In this document: in pieces, positions 1-10,054 of the stretch | Numbering within the stretch: position 1 is the stretch's first letter | How the letters are laid out: each line of letters starts with the position of its first letter | Assembly: GCA_964057225.1 (NCBI GenBank) | Contig: OZ059897.1 | Span: forward strand, 1,426,001-1,490,000 | Source: Auanema rhodensis | Taxonomy: Eukaryota; Nematoda; Chromadorea; Rhabditida; Rhabditidae | Length of the DNA: 64,000 nucleotides | Direction of reading: 5' to 3' | The notes under the pieces: model-generated | What the model saw: the letters and a program-made list of their open reading frames with translations, nothing else | Told to the model about the DNA's origin: nothing | Databases searched by the model: none | Made by a program: the position numbers and the translations under genes

Positions 1-225
1 AATGTTTTTGGAAGCAATGTTGAGTGTACATGGAAACTCAACATACACTAATGCATCATTTTTCAAACGATCATAACTAATTTTTGTATTGAGCGTTTCT
101 TAATGTAGTATAGTGCATTCGATGCGGATTTTTAAGCTGCGTCGATCTGTGTTATCAGATTTGAGTTAGCTTAAAAATGCACCGAGATATCAACTGATAT
201 AAGTTCACACTTATATCCTCGATTT
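1..225. repeat. Partial monomer at left window edge
   Basis: The window opens at monomer offset 127 (aatgtttttggaagc). This is the right-hand part of a unit with gtagtatag, the ggatttttaag arm and gagttagc in the second variable block. That block usually follows N-family monomers in the left zone. The array therefore continues beyond the window to the left. Confidence 0.97.
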
Positions 226-325
226 TCACCCTGAAGAATTAATTTTTTCGTTGAAAAACATTGTCCATGGTCTTCGCCTTAGAAAAAGGAAATTAGAAAC
301 ATTTACTTTCTGTAAAATTATCTTG

Positions 326-360
326 AAATTTTTCGGGATAATTTTTGTCAAAATGTTTTT
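326..360. other. A/T-tract cluster within the monomer
   Basis: Runs aaattttt, aattttt, aaaa and ttttt succeed each other at roughly 10-13 bp across the end of V1 and the start of the conserved block. In families reading gaaatttttcgggaaaattt (X, D, Y) the first two runs also form a perfect 7-bp inverted repeat, aaatttt/aaaattt, around tcggg. Such near-helical spacing is known to favour intrinsic curvature. Curvature here is inference. Confidence 0.5.
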
Positions 361-367
361 GGAAGCA

Positions 368-395
368 ATGTTGAGTGTACATGGAAACTCAACAT
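368..395. repeat. Conserved dyad 1 (9-bp arms, 10-nt spacer), reference copy
   Basis: Perfect inverted repeat atgttgagt (368-376) and actcaacat (387-395) around gtacatggaa, at monomer offsets 143-170. It is intact in most monomers. Observed lesions are gagagtacatgg in some N copies (for example 4438, 9353, 12512, 20933, 30057), ggaaaatcaac in the D monomers at 32865 and 37778, and caacacacac at 49011 and 50415. It could be a protein-binding dyad or hairpin. No function is shown. Confidence 0.85.
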
Positions 396-478
396 ACACT
401 AATGCATCATTTTTCAAACGATCATAACTAATTTTTGTATTGAGCGTTTTTTAATGTAGTATAGTGCATTCGATGCGG

Positions 479-529
479 ATTTTTAAGCTGCGTCGATCTG
501 TGTTATCAGATTTGCGCTAGCTTAAAAAT
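479..529. repeat. 51-nt imperfect hairpin spanning V2, reference copy
   Basis: Outer arms atttttaagct (479-489) and agcttaaaaat (519-529) pair perfectly over 11 bp. Gcg (490-492) then pairs with cgc (515-517) with t518 bulged. After a 3 x 3 internal loop, atctg (496-500) pairs with cagat (507-511) around the hexaloop tgttat. The form is complete here and in a minority of monomers such as 9002. In X monomers the outer arm is changed to aaatgtttaagct, in many N monomers cgc becomes gag, in D/S monomers the arm reads tttctaag or tttcaag, and L-type V2 has ccgat instead of cagat. Changes do not look compensatory. Confidence 0.8.
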
Positions 530-533
530 GCAC

Positions 534-572
534 CGAGATATCAACTGATATAAGTTCACACTTATATCCTCG
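534..572. repeat. Conserved dyad 2 (9-bp arms, 4-nt spacer), reference copy
   Basis: Gatataagt (547-555) and acttatatc (560-568) are perfect inverted arms around tcac. Outer cgag (534-537) and ctcg (569-572) can extend it, leaving atatcaact as a 5' bulge. That bulge itself overlaps a 6-bp dyad, atatca/tgatat. The element sits in the most conserved block. Exceptions include ataaattcac before Y monomers, a 2-bp insertion near 46179 (gatataaaagttc), and cacacatatatcc just before 8300 and 11459. Confidence 0.85.
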
Positions 573-1629
573 ATTTTCACCCTGAAGAATTAATTTTTTC
601 GTTAAATAACATTGTCCATCGTCTTCGCCTTGAAAACAGAAATCTAAAAACATCTACTTTTTGTAAAATTATCTTGAAATTTTTTGGGGAAATTTTTGTC
701 AAAATGTTTTTGGAAGCAATGTTGAGTGTACATGGAAACTCAACATACACTAATGCATCATTTTTCAAACAATCATAAATAATTTTTGTATTGAGCGTTT
801 ATCAATGTAGTATAGTGCATTCGATGCGGATTTTTAAGCTGCGTCGATCTGTGTTATCAGATTTGAGTTAGCTTAAAAATGCACCGAGATATCAACTGAT
901 ATAAGTTCACACTTATATCCTCGATTTTCACCCTGAAGAATTAATTTTTTCGTTGAAAAACATTGTCCATGGTCTTCGCCTTAAAAAAAGGAAATTAGAA
1001 ACATTTACTTTCTGTAAAATTATCTTGAAATTTTTCGGGATAATTTTTGTCAAAATGTTTTTGGAAGCAATGTTGAGTGTACATGGAAACTCAACATACA
1101 CTAATGCATCATTTTTCAAACAATCATAAATAATTTTTGTATTGAGCGTTTTTCAATGTAGTATAGTGCATTCGATGCGGATTTTTAAGCTGCGTCGATC
1201 TGTGTTATCAGATTTGAGTTAGCTTAAAAATGCACCGAGATATCAACTGATATAAGTTCACACTTATATCCTCGATTTTCACCCTGAAGAATTAATTTTT
1301 TCGTTGAAAAACATTGTCCATGGTCTTCGCCTTAAAAAAAGGAAATTAGAAACATTTACTTTCTGTAAAATTATCTTGAAATTTTTCGGGATAATTTTTG
1401 TCAAAATGTTTTTGGAAGCAATGTTGAGTGTACATGGAAACTCAACATACACTAATGCATCATTTTTCAAACAATCATAAATAATTTTTGTATTGAGCGT
1501 TTTTCAATGTAGTATAATGCATTCGATGCGGATTTTTAAGCTGCGTCGATCTGTGTTATCAGATTTGAGTTAGCTTAAAAATGCACCGAGATATCAACTG
1601 ATATAAGTTCACACTTATATCCTCGATTT

Positions 1630-1980
1630 TCACCCTGAAGAATTAATTTTTTCGTTGAAAAACATTGTCCATGGTCTTCGCCTTCAAAAAAGGAAATTAG
1701 AAACATTTACTTTCTGTAAAATTATCTTGAAATTTTTCGGGATAATTTTTGTCAAAATGTTTTTGGAAGCAATGTTGAGTGTACATGGAAACTCAACATA
1801 CACTAATGCATCATTTTTCAAACAATCATAACTAATTTTTGTATTGAGCGTTTCTTAATGTAGTATAGTGCATTCGATGCGGATTTTTAAGCTGCGTCGA
1901 TCTGTGTTATCAGATTTGAGTTAGCTTAAAAATGCACCGAGATATCAACTGATATAAGTTCACACTTATATCCTCGATTT
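1630..1980. repeat. N* monomer (ccttcaaaaaagg variant)
   Basis: An N-family unit in which the V1 centre reads ccttcaaaaaagg. This puts a stop into the minus-strand frame that is open in other N copies. The same variant, with the same neighbours (an N whose V2 reads tttttcaatgtagtataatgc before it), recurs only at 15669. That marks the two places as copies of one ancestral segment. Confidence 0.8.
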
Positions 1981-3384
1981 TCACCCTGAAGAATTAATTT
2001 TTTCGTTGAAAAACATTGTCCATGGTCTTCGCCTTAGAAAAAGGAAATTAGAAACATTTACTTTCTGTAAAATTATCTTGAAATTTTTCGGGATAATTTT
2101 TGTCAAAATGTTTTTGGAAGCAATGTTGAGTGTACATGGAAACTCAACATACACTAATGCATCATTTTTCAAACGATCATAACTAATTTTTGTATTGAGC
2201 GTTTCTTAATGTTGTATAGTGCATTCGATGCGGATTTTTAAGCTGCGTCGATCTGTTTTATCCGATTTGCGCTAGCTTAAAAATGCACCGAGATATCAAC
2301 TGATATAAGTTCACACTTATATCCTCGATTTTCACCCTGAAGAATTAATTTTTTCGTTAAATAACATTGTCCATCGTCTTCGCCTTGAAAACAGAAATCT
2401 AAAAACATCTACTTTTCGTAAAATTATCTTGAAATTTTTCAGGAAAATTTTTGTCAAAATGTTTTTGGAAGCAATGTTGAGTGTACATGGAAACTCAACA
2501 TACACTAATGCATCATTTTTCAAACGATCATAACTAATTTTTGTATTGAGCGTTTCTTAATGTTGTATAGTGCATTCGATGCGGATTTTTAAGCTGCGTC
2601 GATCTGTCTTATCCGATTTGCGCTAGCTTAAAAATGCACCGAGATATCAACTGATATAAGTTCACACTTATATCCTCGATTTTCACCCTGAAGAATTAAT
2701 TTTTTCGTTGAATAACATTGTCCATCGTCTTCGCCTTAAAAAAAAGAATCTAAAAACATCTACTTTTTGTAAAATTATTTTGAAAATTTTTGGGGAAATT
2801 TTTGTCAAAATGTTTTTGGAAGCAATGTTGAGTGTACATGGAAACTCAACATACACTAATGCATCATTTTTCAAACAATCATAAATAATTTTTGTATTGA
2901 GCGTTTATCAATGTAGTATAGTGCATTCGATGCGGATTTTTAAGCTGCGTCGATCTGTGTTATCAGATTTGAGTTAGCTTAAAAATGCACCGAGATATCA
3001 ACTGATATAAGTTCACACTTATATCCTCGATTTTCACCCTGAAGAATTAATTTTTTCGTTGAAAAACATTGTCCATGGTCTTCGCCATAAAAAAAGGAAA
3101 TTAGAAACATTTACTTTCTGTAAAATTATCTTGAAATTTTTCGGGATAATTTTTGTCAAAATGTTTTTGGAAGCAATGTTGAGTGTACATGGAAACTCAA
3201 CATACACTAATGCATCATTTTTCAAACAATCATAAATAATTTTTGTATTGAGCGTTTTTCAATGTAGTATAGTGCATTCGATGCGGATTTTTAAGCTGCG
3301 TCGATCTGTGTTATCAGATTTGAGTTAGCTTAAAAATGCACCGAGATATCAACTGATATAAGTTCACACTTATATCCTCGATTT

Positions 3385-3735
3385 TCACCCTGAAGAATTA
3401 ATTTTTTCGTTGAAAAACATTGTCCATGGTCTTCGCCTTAAAAAAAGGAAATTAGAAACATTTACTTTCTCTAAAATTATCTTGAAATTTTTCAGGAAAA
3501 TTTTTGTCAAAATGTTTTTGGAAGCAATGTTGAGTGTACATGGAAACTCAACATACACTAATGCATCATTTTTCAAACGATCATAACTAATTTTTGTATT
3601 GAGCGTTTCTTAATGTTGTATAGTGCATTCGATGCGGATTTTTAAGCTGCGTCGATCTGTCTTATCCGATTTGCGCTAGCTTAAAAATGCACCGAGATAT
3701 CAACTGATATAAGTTCACACTTATATCCTCGATTT
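3385..3735. repeat. Chimeric monomer: N left, L right
   Basis: The left part is N (ccatggtc, aaattagaaac, tttactttct). From ttcaggaaaa onward it is L, including caaacgatcataac and the ttgtatag and cttatccg V2. The switch lies between N-specific 3469-3470 and L-specific 3494, within the shared stretch taaaattatcttgaaattt. It reads as a within-monomer recombination product and begins one of the N/L-K-N-N units. Confidence 0.85.
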
Positions 3736-5139
3736 TCACCCTGAAGAATTAATTTTTTCGTTGAATAACATTGTCCATCGTCTTCGCCTTAAAAAAAAGA
3801 ATCTAAAAACATCTACTTTTTGTAAAATTATCTTGAAATTTTTTGGGGAAATTTTTGTCAAAATGTTTTTGGAAGCAATGTTGAGTGTACATGGAAACTC
3901 AACATACACTAATGCATCATTTTTCAAACAATCATAAATAATTTTTGTATTGAGCGTTTATCAATGTAGTATAGTGCATTCGATGCGGATTTTTAAGCTG
4001 CGTCGATCTGTGTTATCAGATTTGAGTTAGCTTAAAAATGCACCGAGATATCAACTGATATAAGTTCACACTTATATCCTCGATTTTCACCCTGAAGAAT
4101 TAATTTTTTCGTTGAAAAACATTGTCCATGGTCTTCGCCTTAAAAAAAGGAAATTAGAAACATTTACTTTCTGTAAAATTATCTTGAAATTTTTCGGGAT
4201 AATTTTTGTCAAAATGTTTTTGGAAGCAATGTTGAGTGTACATGGAAACTCAACATACACTAATGCATCATTTTTCAAACAATCATAAATAATTTTTGTA
4301 TTGAGCGTTTTTCAATGTAGTATAATGCATTCGATGCGGATTTTTAAGCTGCGTCGATCTGTGTTATCAGATTTGAGTTAGCTTAAAAATGCACCGAGAT
4401 ATCAACTGATATAAGTTCACACTTATATCCTCGATTTTCACCCTGAAGAATTAATTTTTTCGTTGAAAAACATTGTCCATGGTCTTCGCCTTAAAAAAAG
4501 GAAATTAGAAACATTTACTTTCTGTAAAATTATCTTGAAATTTTTCGGGATAATTTTTGTCAAAATGTTTTTGGAAGCAATGTTGAGAGTACATGGAAAC
4601 TCAACATACACTAATGCATCATTTTTCAAACAATCATAAATAATTTTTGTATTGAGCGTTTCTCAATGTGGTATAGTGCATTCGGAACAAATGTTTAAGC
4701 TGCGTCGATCTGTCTTATCCGATTTGCGCTAGCTTAAAAATGCACCGAGATATCAACTGATATAAGTTCACACTTATATCCTCGATTTTCACCCTGAAGA
4801 ATTAATTTTTTCGTTAAATAACATTGTCCATCGTCTTCGCCTTGAAAAAAGAAATCTAAAAACATCTACTTTTCGTAAAATTATCTTGAAATTTTTCAGG
4901 AAAATTTTTGTCAAAATGTTTTTGGAAGCAATGTTGAGTGTACATGGAAACTCAACATACACTAATGCATCATTTTTCAAACGATCATAACTAATTTTTG
5001 TATTGAGCGTTTCTTAATGTTGTATAGTGCATTCGATGCGGATTTTTAAGCTGCGTCGATCTGTCTTATCCGATTTGCGCTAGCTTAAAAATGCACCGAG
5101 ATATCAACTGATATAAGTTCACACTTATATCCTCGATTT
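3736..5139. repeat. Four-monomer unit K-N-N-L (1,404 bp), repeated in part to the right
   Basis: Monomers 3736 K, 4087 N, 4438 N and 4789 L are followed by 5140 K, 5494 N and 5844 N, which match the first three apart from small indels and a different V2 after 5844. The next L is replaced by an S monomer at 6195. The unit resembles 16371-17774 (K-N-N-L). Confidence 0.75.
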
Positions 5140-5843
5140 TCACCCTGAAGAATTAATTTTTTCGTTGAATAACATTGTCCATCGTCTTCGCCTTAAAAGA
5201 AAGAAGAATCTAAAAACATCTACTTTTTGTAAAATTATCTTGAAATTTTTTGGGGAAATTTTTGTCAAAATGTTTTTGGAAGCAATGTTGAGTGTACATG
5301 GAAACTCAACATACACTAATGCATCATTTTTCAAACAATCATAAATAATTTTTGTATTGAGCGTTTATCAATGTAGTATAGTGCATTCGATGCGGATTTT
5401 TAAGCTGCGTCGATCTGTGTTATCAGATTTGAGTTAGCTTAAAAATGCACCGAGATATCAACTGATATAAGTTCACACTTATATCCTCGATTTTCACCCT
5501 GAAGAATTAATTTTTTCGTTGAAAAAATTGTCCATGGTCTTCGCCTTAAAAAAAGGAAATTAGAAACATTTACTTTCTGTAAAATTATCTTGAAATTTTT
5601 CGGGATAATTTTTGTCAAAATGTTTTTGGAAGCAATGTTGAGTGTACATGGAAACTCAACATACACTAATGCATCATTTTTCAAACAATCATAAATAATT
5701 TTTGTATTGAGCGTTTTTCAATGTAGTATAATGCATTCGATGCGGATTTTTAAGCTGCGTCGATCTGTGTTATCAGATTTGAGTTAGCTTAAAAATGCAC
5801 CGAGATATCAACTGATATAAGTTCACACTTATATCCTCGATTT
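5140..5843. repeat. K and N monomers with +3 and -1 indels
   Basis: The K monomer at 5140 is 354 bp long because its A-rich run reads ccttaaaagaaagaagaatc instead of the usual shorter form. The N monomer at 5494 is 350 bp because gaaaaacattg has become gaaaaaattg. Both changes lie in or beside A runs and look like replication slippage. Confidence 0.9.
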
Positions 5844-6194
5844 TCACCCTGAAGAATTAATTTTTTCGTTGAAAAACATTGTCCATGGTCTTCGCCTTAA
5901 AAAAAGGAAATTAGAAACATTTACTTTCTGTAAAATTATCTTGAAATTTTTCGGGATAATTTTTGTCAAAATGTTTTTGGAAGCAATGTTGAGTGTACAT
6001 GGAAACTCAACATACACTAATGCATCATTTTTCAAACAATCATAAATAATTTTTGTATTGAGCGTTTATCAATGTAGTATAGTGCATTCGATGCGGATTT
6101 TTAAGCTGCGTCGATCTGTCTTATCCGATTTGCGCTAGCTTAAAAATGCACCGAGATATCAACTGATATAAGTTCACACTTATATCCTCGATTT

Positions 6195-6544
6195 TCACTC
6201 TGAAGAATTAATTTTTTCGTTGAATAACATTGTCCATCGTCTTCGCCTTGAGAAAAGGAATCTAAGAACATCTAGTTTTTGTAAAATTATCTTGAAATTT
6301 TTTGGGGAAATTTTTGTCAAAATGTTTTTGGAAGCAATGTTGAGTGTACATGGAAACTCAACATACACTAATGCATCATTTTTCAAACAATCATAAATAA
6401 TTTTTGTATTGAGCGTTTCTCAATGTTATATAGTGCATTCGATGCGGATTTCTAAGCTGCGTCGATCTGTGTTATCAGATTTGCCTAGCTTAAAAATGCA
6501 CCGAGATATCAACTGATATAAGTTCACACTTATATCCTCGATTT
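6195..6544. repeat. S-family monomer, 350 bp
   Basis: Diagnostic bases are tcactctgaag at the start, ccttgagaaaagg, catctag and ttttgggg. V2 carries ttatatag, ggatttctaag and the single-base loss tttgcctagc (normally tttgcgctagc). The same S monomer recurs at 13214, 17775, 21635 and 23038. Close relatives without the tcactctg change are at 33216 and 38129. It is usually followed by D. Confidence 0.88.
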
Positions 6545-6895
6545 TCACCCTGAAGAATTAATTTTTTCGTTGAATAAAATTGTCCATAGTCTTCGCAATA
6601 AGAAAAGAAATCTAAGAACATCTAGTTTTTGTAAAATTATCTTGAAATTTTTCGGGAAAATTTTTGTCAAAATGTTTTTGGAAGCAATGTTGAGTGTACA
6701 TGGAAACTCAACATACACTAATGCATCATTTTTCAAACAATCATAAATAATTTTTGTATTGAGCGTTTCTCAATGTAGTATAGTGCATTCGATGCGGATT
6801 TTCAAGCTGCGTCGATCTGTGTTATCAGATTTGCGCTAGCTTAAAAATGCACCGAGATATCAACTGATATAAGTTCACACTTATATCCTCGATTT

Positions 6896-7246
6896 TCACC
6901 CTGAAGAATTAATTTTTTCGTTGAATAAAATTGTCCATCGTCTTCGCAATAAGAAAAGGAATCTAAGAACATCTAGTTTTTGTAAAATTATCTTGAAAAT
7001 TTTCGGGAAAATTTTTGTTAAAATGTTTTTGGAAGCAATGTTGAGTGTACATGGAAACTCAACATACACAAATGCATCATTTTTCAAACAATCATAAATA
7101 ATTTTTGTATTGAGCGTTTCTCAATGTTATATAGTGCATTCGATGCGGATTTTCAAGCTGCGTCGATCTGTGTTATCAGATTTGCGCTAGCTTAAAAATG
7201 CACCGAGATATCAACTGATATAAGTTCACACTTATATCCTCGATTT
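6896..7246. repeat. Extra D monomer from unequal crossover
   Basis: The left part and start of V2 (gttaaaatg, cacaaatgc, ttatatag) match the following D monomer at 7247. The end of V2 (ggattttcaag, gttatcag) matches the preceding D monomer at 6545. A crossover between the second and first D of a unit, with the switch between about 7131 and 7151, would create exactly this hybrid and add one monomer. It has one private change (cttgaaaattttcggg). Confidence 0.85.
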
Positions 7247-8650
7247 TCACCCTGAAGAATTAATTTTTTCGTTGAATAAAATTGTCCATCGTCTTCGCAA
7301 TAAGAAAAGGAATCTAAGAACATCTAGTTTTTGTAAAATTATCTTGAAATTTTTCGGGAAAATTTTTGTTAAAATGTTTTTGGAAGCAATGTTGAGTGTA
7401 CATGGAAACTCAACATACACAAATGCATCATTTTTCAAACAATCATAAATAATTTTTGTATTGAGCGTTTCTCAATGTTATATAGTGCATTCGATGCGGA
7501 TTTCTAAGCTGCGTCGATCTGTGTTATTAGATTTGCGCTAGCTTAAAAATGCACCGAGATATCAACTGATATAAATTCACACTTATATCCTCGATTTTCA
7601 CCCTGAAGAATTAATTTTTTCGTTGAATAACATTGTCAATCGTCTTCGCCTTAAGAAAAGGAATCTAAAAACATATACTTTTCGTGAAATTATCTTGAAA
7701 TTTTTCGGGAAAATTTTTGTCAAAATGTTTTTGGAAGCAATGTTGAGTGTACATGGAAACTCAACATACACTAATGCATCATTTTTCAAACAATCATAAA
7801 TAATTTTTGTATTGAGCGTTTCTCAATGTGGTATAGTGCATTCGAAACAAATGTTTAAGCTGCGTCGATCTGTGTTATCAGATTTGCGCTAGCTTAAAAA
7901 TGCACCGAGATATCAACTGATATAAGTTCACACTTATATCCTCGATTTTCACCCTGAAGAATTAATTTTTTCGTTGAATAACATTGTCCATCGTTTTCGC
8001 CTTGAAAAAAGGAATCTAAAAACATCTACTCTTCGTTAAATTATCTTGAAATTTTTCGGGAAAATTTTTGTCAAAATGTTTTTGGAAGCAATGTTGAGTG
8101 TACATGGAAACTCAACATACACTAATGCATCATTTTTCAAACAATCATAAATAATTTTTGTATTGAGCGTTTTTCAATGTGGTATAGTGCATTCGAAACA
8201 AATGTTTAAGCTGCGTCGATCTGTGTTATCAGATTTGCGCTAGCTTAAAAATGCACCGAGATATCAACTGATATAAGTTCACACATATATCCTCGATTTT
8301 CACCCTGAAGAATTAATTTTTTCGTTGAATAACATTGTCCATCGTTTTCGCCTTGAAAAAAGGAATCTAAAAACATCTACTCTTCGTTAAATTATCTTGA
8401 AATTTTTCGGGAAAATTTTTGTCAAAATGTTTTTGGAAGCAATGTTGAGTGTACATGGAAACTCAACATACACTAATGCATCATTTTTCAAACAATCATA
8501 AATAATTTTTGTATTGAGCGTTTCTCAATGTGGTATAGTGCATTCGAAACAAATGTTTAAGCTGCGTCGATCTGTGTTATCAGATTTGCGCTAGCTTAAA
8601 AATGCACCGAGATATCAACTGATATAAGTTCACACTTATATCCTCGATTT

Positions 8651-9001
8651 TCACCCTGAAGAATTAATTTTTTCGTTGAATAACATTGTCCATCGTTTTC
8701 GCCTTGAAAAAAGGAATCTAAAAACATCTACTTTTCGTAAAATTATCTTGAAATTTTTCAGGAAAATTTTTGTCAAAATGTTTTTGGAAGCAATGTTGAG
8801 TGTACATGGAAACTCAACATACACTAATGCATCATTTTTCAAACGATCATAACTAATTTTTGTATTGAGCGTTTCTTAATGTTGTATAGTGCATTCGATG
8901 CGGATTTTTAAGCTGCGTCGATCTGTCTTATCCGATTTGCGCTAGCTTAAAAATGCACCGAGATATCAACTGATATAAGTTCACACTTATATCCTCGATT
9001 T
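8651..9001. repeat. Lx monomer (X-like left, L right)
   Basis: Cgttttcgccttgaaaaaagg is X-family. Ttttcgtaaaa, ttcagg, caaacgatcataac, ttgtatag and cttatccg are L-family. The hybrid is fixed as a member of the nine-monomer unit (8651, 11810, 25143, 29355), so this recombination predates the spread of that unit. Copies at 25143 and 29355 share the extra change attatcatgaaat. Confidence 0.85.
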
Positions 9002-10054
9002 TCACCCTGAAGAATTAATTTTTTCGTTGAATAACATTGTCCATCGTCTTCGCCTTAAAAAAAAGAATCTAAAAACATCTACTTTTTGTAAAATTATCTT
9101 GAAATTTTTTGGGGAAATTTTTGTCAAAATGTTTTTGGAAGCAATGTTGAGTGTACATGGAAACTCAACATACACTAATGCATCATTTTTCAAACAATCA
9201 TAAATAATTTTTGTATTGAGCGTTTATCAATGTAGTATAGTGCATTCGATGCGGATTTTTAAGCTGCGTCGATCTGTGTTATCAGATTTGCGCTAGCTTA
9301 AAAATGCACCGAGATATCAACTGATATAAGTTCACACTTATATCCTCGATTTTCACCCTGAAGAATTAATTTTTTCGTTGAAAAACATTGTCCATGGTCT
9401 TCGCCTTAAAAAAAGGAAATTAGAAACATTTACTTTCTGTAAAATTATCTTGAAATTTTTCGGGATAATTTTTGTCAAAATGTTTTTGGAAGCAATGTTG
9501 AGAGTACATGGAAACTCAACATACACTAATGCATCATTTTTCAAACAATCATAAATAATTTTTGTATTGAGCGTTTCTCAATGTGGTATAGTGCATTCGG
9601 AACAAATGTTTAAGCTGCGTCGATCTGTGTTATCAGATTTGCGCTAGCTTAAAAATGCACCGAGATATCAACTGATATAAGTTCACACTTATATCCTCGA
9701 TTTTCACCCTGAAGAATTAATTTTTTCGTTAAATAACATTGTCCATCGTCTTCGCCTCGAAAAAAGAAATCTAAAAACATCTACTTTTCGTAAAATTATC
9801 TTGAAATTTTTCAGGAAAATTTTTGTCAAAATGTTTTTGGAAGCAATGTTGAGTGTACATGGAAACTCAACATACACTAATGCATCATTTTTCAAACGAT
9901 CATAACTAATTTTTGTATTGAGCGTTTCTTAATGTTGTATAGTGCATTCGATGCGGATTTTTAAGCTGCGTCGATCTGTCTTATCCGATTTGCGCTAGCT
10001 TAAAAATGCACCGAGATATCAACTGATATAAGTTCACACTTATATCCTCGATTT

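Larger units (their letters stand above)
226..576. repeat. Reference 351-bp monomer (N family) used for offsets
   Basis: Offset 1 is the t of tcaccctgaag. Offsets 1-24 are conserved. Offsets about 25-121 form variable block V1, here N type with ccatggtc, aaattagaaac and gggataa. Offsets 122-194 (gtcaaaatg to ttttcaaac) are conserved. Offsets about 195-293 form variable block V2. Offsets 294-351 are conserved again and run into the next unit. Two short dyads lie in the conserved blocks and a longer imperfect hairpin lies mainly in V2. The frame 351 = 3 x 117 means a given reading frame recurs in register, which explains the recurrent short open frames. Confidence 0.95.
226..6194. repeat. Left zone: 17 monomers dominated by N with K and L
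   Basis: The order of V1 families from 226 is N, K-like, N, N, N*, N, L, K, N, N/L, K, N, N, L, K, N, N. From 2332 it reads as short L-K-N and L-K-N-N units, i.e. a 3-4-monomer periodicity. D, Y and X monomers, which dominate further right, are absent. Most V2 blocks here carry gagttagc or the cttatccg form. Family order was assigned by eye from diagnostic bases. Confidence 0.85.
6545..10054. repeat. Higher-order repeat copy 1: D D D Y X X Lx K N L (ten monomers)
   Basis: Starts are 6545, 6896, 7247, 7598, 7949, 8300, 8651, 9002, 9353 and 9704. Without the extra monomer at 6896 the order matches the nine-monomer block that follows. Private variants shared with that block are ccatagtc in the first D, gttaaaatg in the second D, gtcaatcg in Y, cacacatatatcc before the second X, and gagagtacatgg in N. 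This identifies a recent tandem duplication of a 3,159-bp unit. Confidence 0.92.

Noticed and set aside
226-417. Recurrent minus-strand open frame of 63 codons in about two thirds of monomers
   Set aside because: It begins at TTG and not ATG, and simply reflects a 351-bp (3 x 117) unit with no stop across one stretch. X and T monomers carry an in-frame TAA (from cgttaaatt) and N* carries TGA, without any sign of selection to keep the frame. Amino-acid changes fall freely in V1. I recognise no protein family.
479-529. Small structured RNA gene or self-cleaving ribozyme at the long hairpin
   Set aside because: No tRNA or hammerhead core motifs (CUGAUGA with GAAA) were found. The hairpin is broken without compensation in several families.
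226-576. CENP-B box in the monomer
   Set aside because: Partial TTCG starts occur (attcgaaacaaatg, ttcgttgaataac), but none is followed by the required CGGG at the correct distance. The cggg in tttcggg lacks the upstream part.
226-576. Internal half-length (about 175-bp) subrepeat making the monomer an ancient dimer
   Set aside because: Only short matches such as ataatttttgt and ttgag were seen between parts of the monomer, at 70-90 bp spacing and not at 175 bp. This is too weak without a proper self-alignment.
5439-5684. 81-codon minus-strand frame, and a similar one at 58077-58322
   Set aside because: Both result from one-base losses in A runs that join two frames of the satellite. They are products of indels, not genes.
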